Source: JAYVJH01 sp043777595 (GTDB taxonomy: Bacteria; Bacteroidota; Bacteroidia; Cytophagales; Spirosomataceae). Taken from it: a stretch of 39,516 nt of DNA. The DNA is taken from positions 1-39,516 of the forward strand of contig JAYWHT010000069.1 of the NCBI GenBank assembly GCA_043777595.1. Reading direction: 5' to 3'. Under the pieces are notes generated by a model. That model was given only the letters and a program-made list of their open reading frames with translations, was not told where the DNA came from and did no database searches. The translations under genes were made by a program, and so were the position numbers. Below are positions 26,263-34,617 of this stretch, piece by piece (position 1 is the stretch's first letter; each line of letters opens with the position of its first letter).

Positions 26263-27375
26263 ATGCACGCTCTCACTAATACTCAAATTTATACCAGCGA
26301 AACGATACTGACCAACCACGCTGTAATAGTTGAGGCTGGCGTTATAAAAGCCGTTTTGCCAGACAATCAACTACCTGCCGATATACAACTCATTGATTTA
26401 GAGGGAAATGACTTAGTGCCGGGTTTCATTGACTTTCAAGTGTATGGTGGGAGTACGGGCTTTTTTGTTAAAGATTTATCGTTGGATTCTCTTCAAAATA
26501 TAGTAGAAACACACCGCCAAGACGGAACAACTAACCTCGTACCAACGCTTTATTCTACTACTTTTGACCGTATTATCAAAGCCATTGACGTAACTCGAAA
26601 TTGGATTGAGTTGGGTAGGAGAGGAGTATTGGGGCTACATATCGAAGGGCCGTTTTTGAACCCCGAAAAACGTGGAGCGCATAGTGCAGATATTGTCAGA
26701 GTGCCAACTCGCTACGAACTCGAAGCCATCATTGAGCGCAGTGCAGGGCTACCGACTGTTATGACGATTGCACCCGAAGTTTGGCCAGACGATTTGTTAG
26801 AACTGGCATTAAATAGTCATCTGATTTTGTCAATCGGCCACACAAACGCCACTTATGCCCAAGCTACCAACTACTTCAAAAAAGGCATCGGCCTTGCTAC
26901 ACATTTCTACAATGCCATGCGGCCACTTGAAGGCCGTGAGCCTGGCGTGGTAGGTGCAATTTTAGACAGTCCAGATGTTTGTGCAAGTATTATTGTAGAT
27001 GGGTTTCATTGCGACTATGCGGTCGTCAGAATAGCCAAAAAAGTAATGGGCGACCGCTTGTTTTTGATTTCAGACGCTACTTTTGCACACTTCAAAGGCC
27101 ACCGATTTGAGTTTGACGGTTTCAGTGCCAACTACATCAATCGGCAGTTTATGAACGATGAGGGTAAGTTAGCTGGCTCGGGTATTACGCTTTTGGAGGC
27201 CGTCCAAAACTGTGTCAATCATGTTGGTATTACTAAGGCTGAGGCTTTCAGAATGGCAAGTTTGTACCCTGCCAAACACCTGGGGTTAGACAATAAATTG
27301 GGTCAAATTGCCACAGGCTACAAAGCTGACTTCGTGGTTTTGGACAAAGATTTGGAGGTTGTTGGGGTTTACTGA
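26263..27375 (+). CDS. nagA: N-acetylglucosamine-6-phosphate deacetylase
   Basis: Removes the acetyl group from GlcNAc-6-phosphate in amino-sugar catabolism and cell-wall recycling. This amidohydrolase of 370 aa shows HIEGPFLNPEKRGAH (metal-binding Glu), SIGHTNA and THFYNAM (metal His residues), VDGFHCDY and LISDAT (catalytic Asp). The strand-1 motif reads PGFIDFQVYGG, that is Q-x-Y in place of the H-x-H of many amidohydrolases; E. coli NagA also lacks H-x-H there. No nagB is adjacent. It follows the damaged toxin gene by 14 bases. Confidence 0.93.
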   Translation: MHALTNTQIYTSETILTNHAVIVEAGVIKAVLPDNQLPADIQLIDLEGNDLVPGFIDFQVYGGSTGFFVKDLSLDSLQNIVETHRQDGTTNLVPTLYSTTFDRIIKAIDVTRNWIELGRRGVLGLHIEGPFLNPEKRGAHSADIVRVPTRYELEAIIERSAGLPTVMTIAPEVWPDDLLELALNSHLILSIGHTNATYAQATNYFKKGIGLATHFYNAMRPLEGREPGVVGAILDSPDVCASIIVDGFHCDYAVVRIAKKVMGDRLFLISDATFAHFKGHRFEFDGFSANYINRQFMNDEGKLAGSGITLLEAVQNCVNHVGITKAEAFRMASLYPAKHLGLDNKLGQIATGYKADFVVLDKDLEVVGVY

Positions 27376-27409
27376 TGTATTGGTGGTAAGTCGAAGAATT
27401 TTCTATCAC

Positions 27410-27712
27410 TTAGGCATACTCCAACCGTTGAGCGGGGACTTCAAAAAGTGTTACACCTAAGTACGATTCTATTAAATATAGAGTTTCTAATGTAAAATTG
27501 TGTGTACCCGACAGCCACTTTGTAACCTCTGATGGGCTTTTTTGCATTGTATCGGCCAGGTACTTTTTTGTCCAGCCCTTTGTTATCAGTGCGTCGTCTA
27601 TGCGTGCCGCCAATAGCATATTTCGTTTTGTTCCTTCATAAGTCAAAGGATTCCGATTGTTCAATATCTCTGATAGAACGGTACTGTTGTATTTTTTAGG
27701 TTGCTTGTTCAT
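27410..27712 (-). CDS. HTH (XRE-type) antitoxin, HigA-like
   Basis: A 100-aa protein with a helix-turn-helix (WTKKYLADTMQKSPSEVTKW, about 50-70) and SGTHNFTLETLYLIESYLG typical of XRE-family HigA-like antitoxins in Bacteroidetes. Its ATG overlaps the stop of the upstream toxin frame by four bases, the standard toxin-then-antitoxin order of higBA loci. It would bind and neutralise the toxin and repress the operon. The reading frame is intact while the toxin frame is not. Confidence 0.82.
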   Translation of the reverse strand: MNKQPKKYNSTVLSEILNNRNPLTYEGTKRNMLLAARIDDALITKGWTKKYLADTMQKSPSEVTKWLSGTHNFTLETLYLIESYLGVTLFEVPAQRLEYA

Positions 27713-28198
27713 GGTATTTCTTCATCAAAAATATACTTTCCTTCTAATTTTTTACCGTTTTCTATCCAATACAAATCGCCCTCTTTTAGAGCGTCGGTTA
27801 TTGCATTGGAAATTTGTCTTAGCAAATAATTCTCTTGTTTTAGTTTTTTATCATCTTGTAAAGCTCTTACATTTTTAGAACCCCCACCCCCCAAAATTAT
27901 ACAAGTTGAGCCATATCTGATACAATACAATCTCAATTTTCTATCTGGCGAATCATACAAAGCACAAATACCATCTCCTAACGTGCCCTCGTTATGTTTA
28001 AAAATGCTCTCTTGGGCCTGTATGATGTCCGATGATTTCTATTCTATCAATGATTGAACTGATTTCATCTAAGTATTTTGATTTATTTTCTACCACAAAC
28101 TGGTCGAACAGAGTAGTATCCGAATCATTGACCCAGACAGAGTAAACAGATGCTATAGTCCCAGAAAACTCGGCTAATTCGACAATCTCAAACTTCAT
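27709..28198 (-). pseudogene. RelE/HigB-like toxin, one-base frameshift
   Basis: Two minus-strand frames together give one toxin-like protein of about 162 aa. The first (28198 to 27998, 66 codons) starts MKFEIVELAEFSG and stops at TAA just after GPREHF. The second continues as KHNEGTLGDGICALYDSPDRK, RYGSTCIILGGGG and LKQENYLLRQISNAI down to 27709. The switch falls at a run of five T on the coding strand (28004 to 28000); one T fewer restores the frame. The sequence fits RelE/HigB (Gp49-like) mRNA interferases, and the intact HTH antitoxin overlaps its end. Alternatives are a sequencing error or programmed slippage at the T-run. Confidence 0.75.
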
Positions 28199-28202
28199 AA
28201 CA

Positions 28203-28210
28203 CAAAGATA
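28203..28210 (-). promoter_or_regulatory. -7 box of the toxin-antitoxin locus
   Basis: TATCTTTG on the minus strand matches TAnnTTTG and ends only five bases before the toxin ATG (28198). Transcription would start at or next to the start codon, implying a leaderless message or use of a later start. Confidence 0.45.
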
Positions 28211-28301
28211 TATATATTTTACTTTAAAGTGAAATAGCTGCTATGGTTTCTGTGCCAAAATAGTCTATTTATAGGACAGTGGATAATAAGCGACACTACC
28301 G

Positions 28302-29453
28302 TTACTCTAAATACAACTCTGCCACCGTCTTGACGGTATAATCGACATCGGCCTCTGTGGTATATTTGCTAAACGAAAACCGTACATTGGCTCGTTCTGA
28401 CGACACTTTCAAGGCACTCAATACGTGCGAGCCTACCTCTGAGCCACTCGAACAAGCACTACCGCCCGAAGCCGAAATCTTGGCAATGTCTAAATTAAAC
28501 AATAGCATATCGTTGATGTCCGACGGTGGCAGGCTTACGTTGAGTACGGTATAAAGGCTGTTTTCGACATCGGCGCAGTTGCCATTAAATTGTATGTCAG
28601 CTATGTTTTCTTGTAAGCCGCCAATCATTCGTCTTTTAAGATTTTGAATGTGGGCTTTGTGTTGGTCCATGTCTCGGTACGCAATTTCTAAGGCTTTGGC
28701 CGTGCCAATGATGCCATAGACGTTTTCGGTACCTCCCCTGCGATTGCGCTCTTGCGCCCCACCGTGTACGAACGATGGAATCTTTATTTTGCTGTCCACA
28801 TACAAAAAACCAATGCCTTTTGGTCCATGAAATTTGTGCGCTGCGCCAACTATAAAATGCGTTTTGAGTTGTTGCAAGTCGTGCCTAAAATGCCCCATCG
28901 TTTGTACTGTATCGCTATGAAAAATAGCATCATAGCGTTCGCAAATATCACCAACTACCTGCAAATCAATCAGATTGGCTATTTCGTTGTTACCCTGCAT
29001 CAGCGACACCATAGAGCGAGAGTTGGTAGCTAATAGTTGTTCTAAATGCTCCAAATCAATCTCCCCTTTTGAGTCAATATTAACCAAACTTAGTTTGATT
29101 TTTCCTTTTTTTGCCAAATGTTCGAGTGTGTGTAGCACGGCATGATGCTCAAGCGGCGACGTAATGGCGTGTGTTAGTCCGTATGCTTCGATGCTACAAT
29201 CAATGGCCGTATTGTCGGCTTCGGTGCCGCCCGATGTAAAAAAAATCTCGGCAGGGGCGGCATTTAGTAAGCCTGCAACTGTTTTGCGGGCTGTCTCTAT
29301 GGCCGACTTGACCATGCGCCCGTGGCCATGAATAGACGATGGATTGCCAAAGTTATTGGTGAGCCAAGGTAACATTGCTTCAACGACCTGTGGATCGATG
29401 GCGGTAGTAGCGGCATTGTCAAGATAAACACGGTCTGAAATTTGGAATGACAT
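28302..29453 (-). CDS. Cysteine desulfurase family protein (IscS/NifS type)
   Basis: PLP enzyme that takes sulfur from cysteine for Fe-S cluster and thio-cofactor synthesis. The 383-aa protein has YLDNAATTAIDPQV at the start, FTSGGTEADN, the PLP-stacking His pair in SPLEHHAVL (103-104), the PLP Lys207 in GAAHKFHGPKG and the sulfur-accepting Cys334 in ASGGSACSSGSEVGSH, with the longer active-site loop of group I. No iscU, iscA or iscR gene is next to it. A -7 box at 29480-29487 lies upstream. Confidence 0.92.
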   Translation of the reverse strand: MSFQISDRVYLDNAATTAIDPQVVEAMLPWLTNNFGNPSSIHGHGRMVKSAIETARKTVAGLLNAAPAEIFFTSGGTEADNTAIDCSIEAYGLTHAITSPLEHHAVLHTLEHLAKKGKIKLSLVNIDSKGEIDLEHLEQLLATNSRSMVSLMQGNNEIANLIDLQVVGDICERYDAIFHSDTVQTMGHFRHDLQQLKTHFIVGAAHKFHGPKGIGFLYVDSKIKIPSFVHGGAQERNRRGGTENVYGIIGTAKALEIAYRDMDQHKAHIQNLKRRMIGGLQENIADIQFNGNCADVENSLYTVLNVSLPPSDINDMLLFNLDIAKISASGGSACSSGSEVGSHVLSALKVSSERANVRFSFSKYTTEADVDYTVKTVAELYLE

Positions 29454-29479
29454 AGATTGAGGGCTGATTTTTTAGACCT

Positions 29480-29487
29480 CAAATTTA
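29480..29487 (-). promoter_or_regulatory. -7 box for the cysteine desulfurase gene
   Basis: TAAATTTG on the minus strand fits TAnnTTTG and lies 27 bases upstream of the ATG at 29453. It is back to back with the plus-strand promoter at 29521-29528. Confidence 0.5.
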
Positions 29488-29520
29488 ATCTATAATTATC
29501 TAAATTTCTAAAATATCGGG

Positions 29521-29528
29521 TAACTTTG
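29521..29528 (+). promoter_or_regulatory. -7 box for the glutamine amidotransferase gene
   Basis: TAACTTTG matches TAnnTTTG, 19 bases before ATG 29548. No clear TTG -33 element is seen in the AT-rich sequence upstream. Confidence 0.55.
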
Positions 29529-29547
29529 GGATTTTAAAATCAAAAAC

Positions 29548-30114
29548 ATGAAAATTCTTGTCTTAGACAATTACGATTCGTTTACCTACAATTTGGTGTA
29601 TATTTTACGGGAATTGCACGAAAATATAGACGTATATCGTAACGATAAAATAACGCTCAATGCCGTGGCCGATTACGATAAAATTTTACTGTCTCCTGGG
29701 CCAGGTATTCCGTCAGAGGCAGGTATCATGCCCGAACTCGTCCGAACTTATGCCGCTACCAAAAGTATTTTGGGTATTTGTTTGGGGCATCAGTGCATTG
29801 GTGAAGTTTTTGGGGCAAGCCTCGAAAATATGTCAGAAGTACTACATGGCGTGAGCGACAAAATCATTATTAGAGAGCCTAACGAGTTGCTTTTCAAGGG
29901 TTTGCCTGCTGAGTTTCAAGTTGGGCGTTATCATTCATGGAGCGTACTCACCGACACCGTCCCCGCCACTATGACCATTACGGCCATCGACGAGCAAAAC
30001 CGTGTGATGGCATTGACACACAAAACATACGACGTAAGAGGTGTGCAGTTTCACCCAGAGTCAGTACTGACGGAGCATGGAAAACGTATGCTTGAAAACT
30101 GGGTTTTTGGGTAA
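29548..30114 (+). CDS. Glutamine amidotransferase, anthranilate/aminodeoxychorismate synthase component II
   Basis: Class I glutamine amidotransferase (188 aa) that supplies ammonia to a chorismate-using partner. The catalytic triad is visible: Cys78 in GICLGHQ, and His169 and Glu171 in FHPES. The start MKILVLDNYDSFTYN and LLSPGPGIP are typical of TrpG/PabA. No trpE or pabB gene is nearby, so it could serve tryptophan or folate synthesis, or both. It ends five bases before the convergent thioredoxin-like gene. Confidence 0.92.
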   Translation: MKILVLDNYDSFTYNLVYILRELHENIDVYRNDKITLNAVADYDKILLSPGPGIPSEAGIMPELVRTYAATKSILGICLGHQCIGEVFGASLENMSEVLHGVSDKIIIREPNELLFKGLPAEFQVGRYHSWSVLTDTVPATMTITAIDEQNRVMALTHKTYDVRGVQFHPESVLTEHGKRMLENWVFG

Positions 30115-30119
30115 AGGTC

Positions 30120-30761
30120 TTACGCATCTTTCCATTTTATAGAGCAACCAACGGCTTTGGTTTGGGTTGTAACCACGGGCTTGCCTGCGAGCATATTACC
30201 CACGGCATCTTCTACATATCGTTTAGTTACGCTGGCGGGGTCTTGGGCGTTGTCGTCGATAGTGCCGATGTATTGTACTGTAAATCTACCGCCCTCGTTT
30301 TTTAGGATAAATAAATGAGGGGTACGAGCCGCACCAAAAGCCTTTGCAGTGGTTTGTGTATCGTCGCTCAAATACGGAAACGTATAGCTTTTTTCTTTGG
30401 CACGAACCACCATTTTTTCATAAGAATCTTCCTCATAAGAAGCCGCATCGCTGGGATTGATGGCTACAACTGGAAAGCCCGAGGCTGCAAATTTTTTGTC
30501 TAAATCTATAATACGGTCTTCGTAAGCCTTTGCAAAAGGGCAATGGTTACAAGTAAAGACTACAATCACTCCTTTTTTATCTTTATAGTTCGACAGTGCA
30601 AAGGTACTGCCGTCTGTGTTTTTGAGTCTAAAATCAGCAACTACCGAGCCAATCTCATATCCAGATGGGGCTGCTTGTGCATTTTTTTGTCTAAAAATTA
30701 TAGTAGTGGTAGTACCCAAAGCCAGCACAACTGCAAGCGAGATTAAAAATTTATTGTTCAT
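30120..30761 (-). CDS. Thioredoxin-like (AhpC/TSA-type) exported protein
   Basis: A 213-aa redoxin with an N-terminal membrane or signal segment (about 4-23) and a thioredoxin fold (IGSVVADFRLKNTDGSTFAL). The active-site pair is C71-x-x-C74 in FTCNHCPFAKAYEDR, the pattern of a Bacteroidetes redoxin family whose second Cys is followed by Pro-Phe. The cis-Pro region reads ARTPHLFIL. It probably acts as a thiol-disulfide protein outside the cytoplasm. It lies 33 bases after the TlpA-like gene on the same strand, so the two form a likely operon. Confidence 0.88.
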   Translation of the reverse strand: MNNKFLISLAVVLALGTTTTIIFRQKNAQAAPSGYEIGSVVADFRLKNTDGSTFALSNYKDKKGVIVVFTCNHCPFAKAYEDRIIDLDKKFAASGFPVVAINPSDAASYEEDSYEKMVVRAKEKSYTFPYLSDDTQTTAKAFGAARTPHLFILKNEGGRFTVQYIGTIDDNAQDPASVTKRYVEDAVGNMLAGKPVVTTQTKAVGCSIKWKDA

Positions 30762-30794
30762 GATTCCTAAAAATTAAATTGTAACAAACCCAAC

Positions 30795-31274
30795 TCATAA
30801 AAAGCCCAATAGCTCTTTTGTCAAACGATTATAGTTCAAAGACTGTTCCAAAAACGTTTTTTTATGTTTTTTATTATTAAATATCAAAGTTGCGGGAATT
30901 GCCCCTGACCAATTTTTGTCTATCTGCTCAATCCACGCATTATGATCTGGCTCGTTGAGTAGCCAAATATCAGTCAGTATTTTTTGTTTTTTGACCAATA
31001 TCAGTAATTTATTTTTGTCTTTCAAAAAATCTGTACTGACCAAGATAACTTTTACTTTTTTGTCATTAAAACTATTATTAATCAATTCAAAATCAGGTAG
31101 TTCTTTGACACAAGGCGCACACCAAGTAGCCCAAAAATGAACTATAAAAGTAGTGTCAGAGGTTTGTTTTTGAATACGGTCAATGGCAGGCCACTTAACA
31201 ATCTGAACCGACTGAGCGTGAGTGTTTACAAAGATAAATAGCTGAATTATCAATAAAAATGTTAGTTTGTTCAC
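30795..31274 (-). CDS. TlpA-like thioredoxin-fold protein
   Basis: A 159-aa exported redoxin with a signal peptide (MNKLTFLLIIQLFIFVNTHAQ) and the active site WATWCAPC (Cys52, Cys55) followed by KELPDFELI. The cis-Pro is in GAIPATLIF. TlpA-type proteins reduce disulfides in the periplasm, for example during cytochrome c maturation. It is the first gene of a two-gene redox operon. Confidence 0.88.
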   Translation of the reverse strand: MNKLTFLLIIQLFIFVNTHAQSVQIVKWPAIDRIQKQTSDTTFIVHFWATWCAPCVKELPDFELINNSFNDKKVKVILVSTDFLKDKNKLLILVKKQKILTDIWLLNEPDHNAWIEQIDKNWSGAIPATLIFNNKKHKKTFLEQSLNYNRLTKELLGFL

Positions 31275-31341
31275 AATCTGTATTTATTTTGTGGATAACT
31301 TCATGTAGTTTATGGTGATTAACGTTGAGAAATAAAAAAAG

Positions 31342-32838
31342 ATGCCTAAAATAAAAAAAATATTAGTAGCCAATCGTGGCGAAATCGCTTTACGAGTCAT
31401 GCGGACAGCCCGAGAGATGGGCATTGAGACAGTAGCCATTTATAGCGAACCCGATCGTAATTCGTTGCACGTGCGCTATGCCGACGAGGCGGTGTGCGTA
31501 GGCCCAGCGGCTTCATCAGAGTCGTATCTAAGAGCCGACAAGATTATTCAGATTTGTAAAGACCTCAATGTCGATGCCATTCACCCAGGGTATGGTTTTT
31601 TGTCCGAAAACGCTGCATTTTCGAGAGCCGTCAAAGATGCAGGATTGATTTTTATCGGCCCTTCGGCAGAGAGTATTGAGGTCATGGGTAGTAAGCTATC
31701 GGCCAAGCATACGGTTGCTAAGTATAATATTCCGATGGTGCCTGGCACGCCTGATGCCATCGAAGACCGAGCCGAAGCCAAAATAATTGCGGCTCAAATT
31801 GGCTATCCCGTTTTGATAAAAGCCAGTGCAGGTGGCGGCGGCAAGGGTATGCGAATTGTAGAAAACGATGCCGAGTTTGACGAACAAATGGACAGAGCCG
31901 TAAGCGAAGCTATATCGTCGTTTGGCGATGGGGCGGTGTTTATCGAAAAATATGTAGCCTCGCCTCGCCATGTCGAAATCCAGATTTTGGGCGACCACCA
32001 CGGCAATATCATTCACTTGTTTGAGCGAGAATGTTCTGTTCAGCGCAGACACCAAAAGGTAGTCGAAGAAGCCCCATCGTCGTGCCTCACACCCGAAATC
32101 AGGGCAGCTATGGGAGCTTGTGCAGTAGCCGTTGGGCAGTCGTGTGGGTATTATGGTGCAGGTACAGTCGAGTTTATTGTAGATGACAAATTAGATTTTT
32201 ATTTTCTGGAAATGAACACCCGTTTGCAAGTCGAACACCCTGTAACAGAGTTAATTACAGGTGTGGACTTGGTCAAACAAATGATATTGATTGCCGAAGG
32301 CAAACCGCTCGCCATCAAGCAAGAAGACCTAAAAATCAACGGCCACGCCATGGAAGTCAGGGTATATGCCGAAGACCCGACCAATAATTTTTTGCCAGAC
32401 GTAGGCACATTACAAACCTACGTGCGGCCACAGGGCAATGGCGTGCGGGTTGATGACGGCTTTGAGCAAGGCATGGCCATTCCGATTTATTACGACCCCA
32501 TGATAGCCAAACTCATCACTTACGGCGCAACTCGGCCTGAGTCGATTGACAAAATGGTAAGGGCTATCGACGAATATACCATCAGTGGCGTACAAACTAC
32601 ACTGCCATTTTGTAAATTTGTGATGCAACATGAGGCGTTTTCGTCAGGCAATTTTGATACCCATTTCGTTAAACATTACTTTATACCCGAAGTATTAAAG
32701 GCCGACAGCTCGCCCGAAGAAATCAATATCGTAGCGGCCTTAGTAAGTCATATATTTGACCAAAAACCAAATAATACAACAATAACGACCGCCGCTCAGA
32801 AACAAAAAAGCAACTGGAAAACGAATAGAATGAAATAG
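31342..32838 (+). CDS. accC: Biotin carboxylase subunit of acetyl-CoA carboxylase
   Basis: ATP-dependent carboxylation of biotin, the first half-reaction of acyl-CoA carboxylase. The 498-aa protein has the N-terminal fold (KILVANRGEIALRVMRTARE), the ATP-grasp loop KASAGGGGKGMR, the HxxVxxxEEAPS region (RRHQKVVEEAPS), the catalytic EMNTRLQVEHPVTE, and the C-terminal domain to about 450. A 45-residue low-complexity tail follows (NNTTITTAAQKQKS). No accB gene is adjacent, so the partner carrier and carboxyltransferase lie elsewhere, and the final substrate could be acetyl- or propionyl-CoA. Confidence 0.93.
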   Translation: MPKIKKILVANRGEIALRVMRTAREMGIETVAIYSEPDRNSLHVRYADEAVCVGPAASSESYLRADKIIQICKDLNVDAIHPGYGFLSENAAFSRAVKDAGLIFIGPSAESIEVMGSKLSAKHTVAKYNIPMVPGTPDAIEDRAEAKIIAAQIGYPVLIKASAGGGGKGMRIVENDAEFDEQMDRAVSEAISSFGDGAVFIEKYVASPRHVEIQILGDHHGNIIHLFERECSVQRRHQKVVEEAPSSCLTPEIRAAMGACAVAVGQSCGYYGAGTVEFIVDDKLDFYFLEMNTRLQVEHPVTELITGVDLVKQMILIAEGKPLAIKQEDLKINGHAMEVRVYAEDPTNNFLPDVGTLQTYVRPQGNGVRVDDGFEQGMAIPIYYDPMIAKLITYGATRPESIDKMVRAIDEYTISGVQTTLPFCKFVMQHEAFSSGNFDTHFVKHYFIPEVLKADSSPEEINIVAALVSHIFDQKPNNTTITTAAQKQKSNWKTNRMK

Positions 32839-32876
32839 TCAAATATTTGGTATAAAACTACGCTCGATTGGTACAT

Positions 32877-33323
32877 TTATTTTATGATTGTTGAGGCAAT
32901 ATTTTGCTTTTCTTTTGCCAAGTAGCTTGCATGAGCCTGCCTTATTTTTCTACGCCGATATGTTATAAAAAGGTAGCCATCATCGTCTTTGGTAACTACA
33001 AGTAGTCTGTTTGGAATGAAGAATAAATAAGCCCGATTTCTTATTCTTTTAATTTCTGAAAAAGAAATGGCCATCGGCTTTATCTGACTACCTAAACATG
33101 GAAATATACCAACAGCCTTTCTGTCGGCAACCGTACAGGGTCTGGGTTCAAAAAAAAGACTATCGTTCGCTATTTTGATACGTCCAGGGTAAACAAATTC
33201 TGCTAACAATGGCAAAGGAGAGAATTTCATTACAACAGCGGCATGATAACTACTGTCTATTTTTTGAGAAAAAGTAGAATATGAACAACTAAAAAGTAAT
33301 AAGGTGACGATGCAAGTTTTCAT
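32877..33323 (-). CDS. Exported protein of unknown function, PH/GRAM-like
   Basis: About 148 aa from ATG 33323, chosen because it gives a good signal peptide (MKTCIVTLLLFSCSYSTFSQ). An upstream ATG at 33362 would add 13 residues ahead of it and weaken it as a signal. The remainder alternates short beta-strands (GRIKIANDSLFFEPRP, MAISFSEIKRIRNR, RLLVVTKDDDGYLFITY), which resembles a GRAM or PH-like fold. This is a guess from the pattern. No family recognised. Confidence 0.6.
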   Translation of the reverse strand: MKTCIVTLLLFSCSYSTFSQKIDSSYHAAVVMKFSPLPLLAEFVYPGRIKIANDSLFFEPRPCTVADRKAVGIFPCLGSQIKPMAISFSEIKRIRNRAYLFFIPNRLLVVTKDDDGYLFITYRRRKIRQAHASYLAKEKQNIASTIIK

Positions 33324-33370
33324 GATAAAAGTGTTTAAACAAGCTGATTTGAATAATACCAATTTTTTTG

Positions 33371-33411
33371 AAAGAGAGCCAAGAGTTTGACAGCAATTCT
33401 TGGCTCTCTTT
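33371..33411. terminator. Terminator hairpin downstream of the lipoprotein gene
   Basis: Perfect 14-bp inverted repeat (AAAGAGAGCCAAGA, 33371-33384, with 33398-33411) and a 13-nt loop, in the gap between two minus-strand genes. It would end transcripts of the gene at 33476-34423. T-runs are short. Confidence 0.7.
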
Positions 33412-33475
33412 TGTCTGGTGGTCGAAACCCAATTTTGACTTAAATGTACTTAGAAAGTAAAGGTATTACTTAGTC

Positions 33476-34423
33476 TCAACAAGGTCCAAACCAAACACCC
33501 TGTATGTTAGTTCCAGATGTAAATTGGCCGTAATCTATAAGTACAAAACAAAAATTATATGCTACCATTACAATTCCTCCAATACTACCTAACCCCGCCC
33601 CAATAACAATTGCCACCGTAGCGGCAGCAGCAGATATAGCCGCTCCAGTAGCAGCCATTACTGCGGCCGCTGCAACCGTCACAACAGCTACTGCTACAAC
33701 TACTGCTACGAGGACTACTGTTACGACTGCATTAAATACGGCACAAATCCAGCAATTAGTTTTTCTACCAGCTTGTGCTTTTTCAGCACTTTTCTTTATG
33801 TCGTTATAGTTTTTTGTCAGCGTTTGTGTAATTGTGGCAAATGTTAGTTTTTCAGTAGCATTGAGTTCTGAATCTTTATTAGTATTTTTCTCGAGTTGTT
33901 CCAATTCATTCAATATTGCTTTATCAGCATCGTAGCTTTCGTCAGAGATTTTCGACTTTATTTTTTCCATTCCTTTACTAAACGTCAAAAGGTGTTTTCG
34001 AGTATGTTTTGATACGTCTTTTGAGTTAATAATTTTATTTACCTCCTCAACATTTAGTGTTTTTTCGCCAGACACTCGCCCGTTTTTAGTAGGTGTGGTA
34101 AAAAGTCTGTCCATAATTCCGTTTTTTGTAATCAACTCGTACGTTTGTCGAGTATCAGGGTCGTTTATCATCGACACGCCTTGACTAAAAGTGCCAATTG
34201 CTTCTGGCTTTATTTTGTAATCGTACATAGAAAATGTTTGTTGGTAAGCGTCTTCTATGTTTGCGGGTGGAGAGTTAAAAACAAGTGCATTTTCGTTTGT
34301 TGCTACTCCAACATCTTTTTTATCACAACTTAACACCAACAGAAAAGATGCCATCAACATCAAATACAACGATTTGGTGTTTAGTAAATTACTACTTTTA
34401 GAAGTTACTATTTTAGTTTTCAT
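33476..34423 (-). CDS. Lipoprotein with Ala/Val-rich hydrophobic C-terminus, unknown function
   Basis: A 315-aa protein with a lipobox (LLVLSC, Cys33) followed by DKKD, similar to the acidic surface-export signals of Bacteroidetes lipoproteins. Residues about 60-220 are soluble, charged and helical (LNELEQLEKNTNKDSELN). From about 224 on comes CWIC and then some 65 residues made almost only of Ala, Val, Gly and Ile, enough for two membrane-spanning helices with a Gly-rich turn (IGAGLGSIGG). The protein ends GVWFGPC. The layout recalls pore-forming or membrane-inserting toxins, but no family is recognised and no immunity gene is evident. ATGs at residues 22 and 24 are alternative starts. Confidence 0.6.
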   Translation of the reverse strand: MKTKIVTSKSSNLLNTKSLYLMLMASFLLVLSCDKKDVGVATNENALVFNSPPANIEDAYQQTFSMYDYKIKPEAIGTFSQGVSMINDPDTRQTYELITKNGIMDRLFTTPTKNGRVSGEKTLNVEEVNKIINSKDVSKHTRKHLLTFSKGMEKIKSKISDESYDADKAILNELEQLEKNTNKDSELNATEKLTFATITQTLTKNYNDIKKSAEKAQAGRKTNCWICAVFNAVVTVVLVAVVVAVAVVTVAAAAVMAATGAAISAAAATVAIVIGAGLGSIGGIVMVAYNFCFVLIDYGQFTSGTNIQGVWFGPC

Positions 34424-34573
34424 TTGTATAGAATTTAATCGTTTTCCTCACCTGTCTATCGCCCTGGGTCGGTTGTTCGGCGTACTTTTTTTAAGGCAAA
34501 GTATAAAACCTTATATTCGTGGCCAACGACATATTGCAAAGTTGAGTTTTATTCTACTTCTTTGTAGTCTGAA

Positions 34574-34605
34574 AAACCATATAAATCATATACCTAAACC
34601 ATATA
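34574..34605 (+). promoter_or_regulatory. Possible operator repeats upstream of the HTH gene
   Basis: AAACCATATA occurs at 34574-34583 and 34596-34605, 22 bases apart (two helical turns), with a one-mismatch copy AAATCATATA at 34583-34592 between them. The array ends 13 bases before the HTH gene, a position expected for autoregulation. Confidence 0.35.
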
Positions 34606-34617
34606 TTTTGTAAACCT

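Noticed and set aside
28302..30114. Cysteine desulfurase and glutamine amidotransferase as one functional unit
   Set aside because: They are divergent with separate promoter boxes and belong to unrelated pathways; proximity alone is not evidence.
34257..34613. 118-codon plus-strand ORF before the HTH gene
   Set aside because: It overlaps the N-terminus of the lipoprotein gene in antisense and has no recognisable sequence features.
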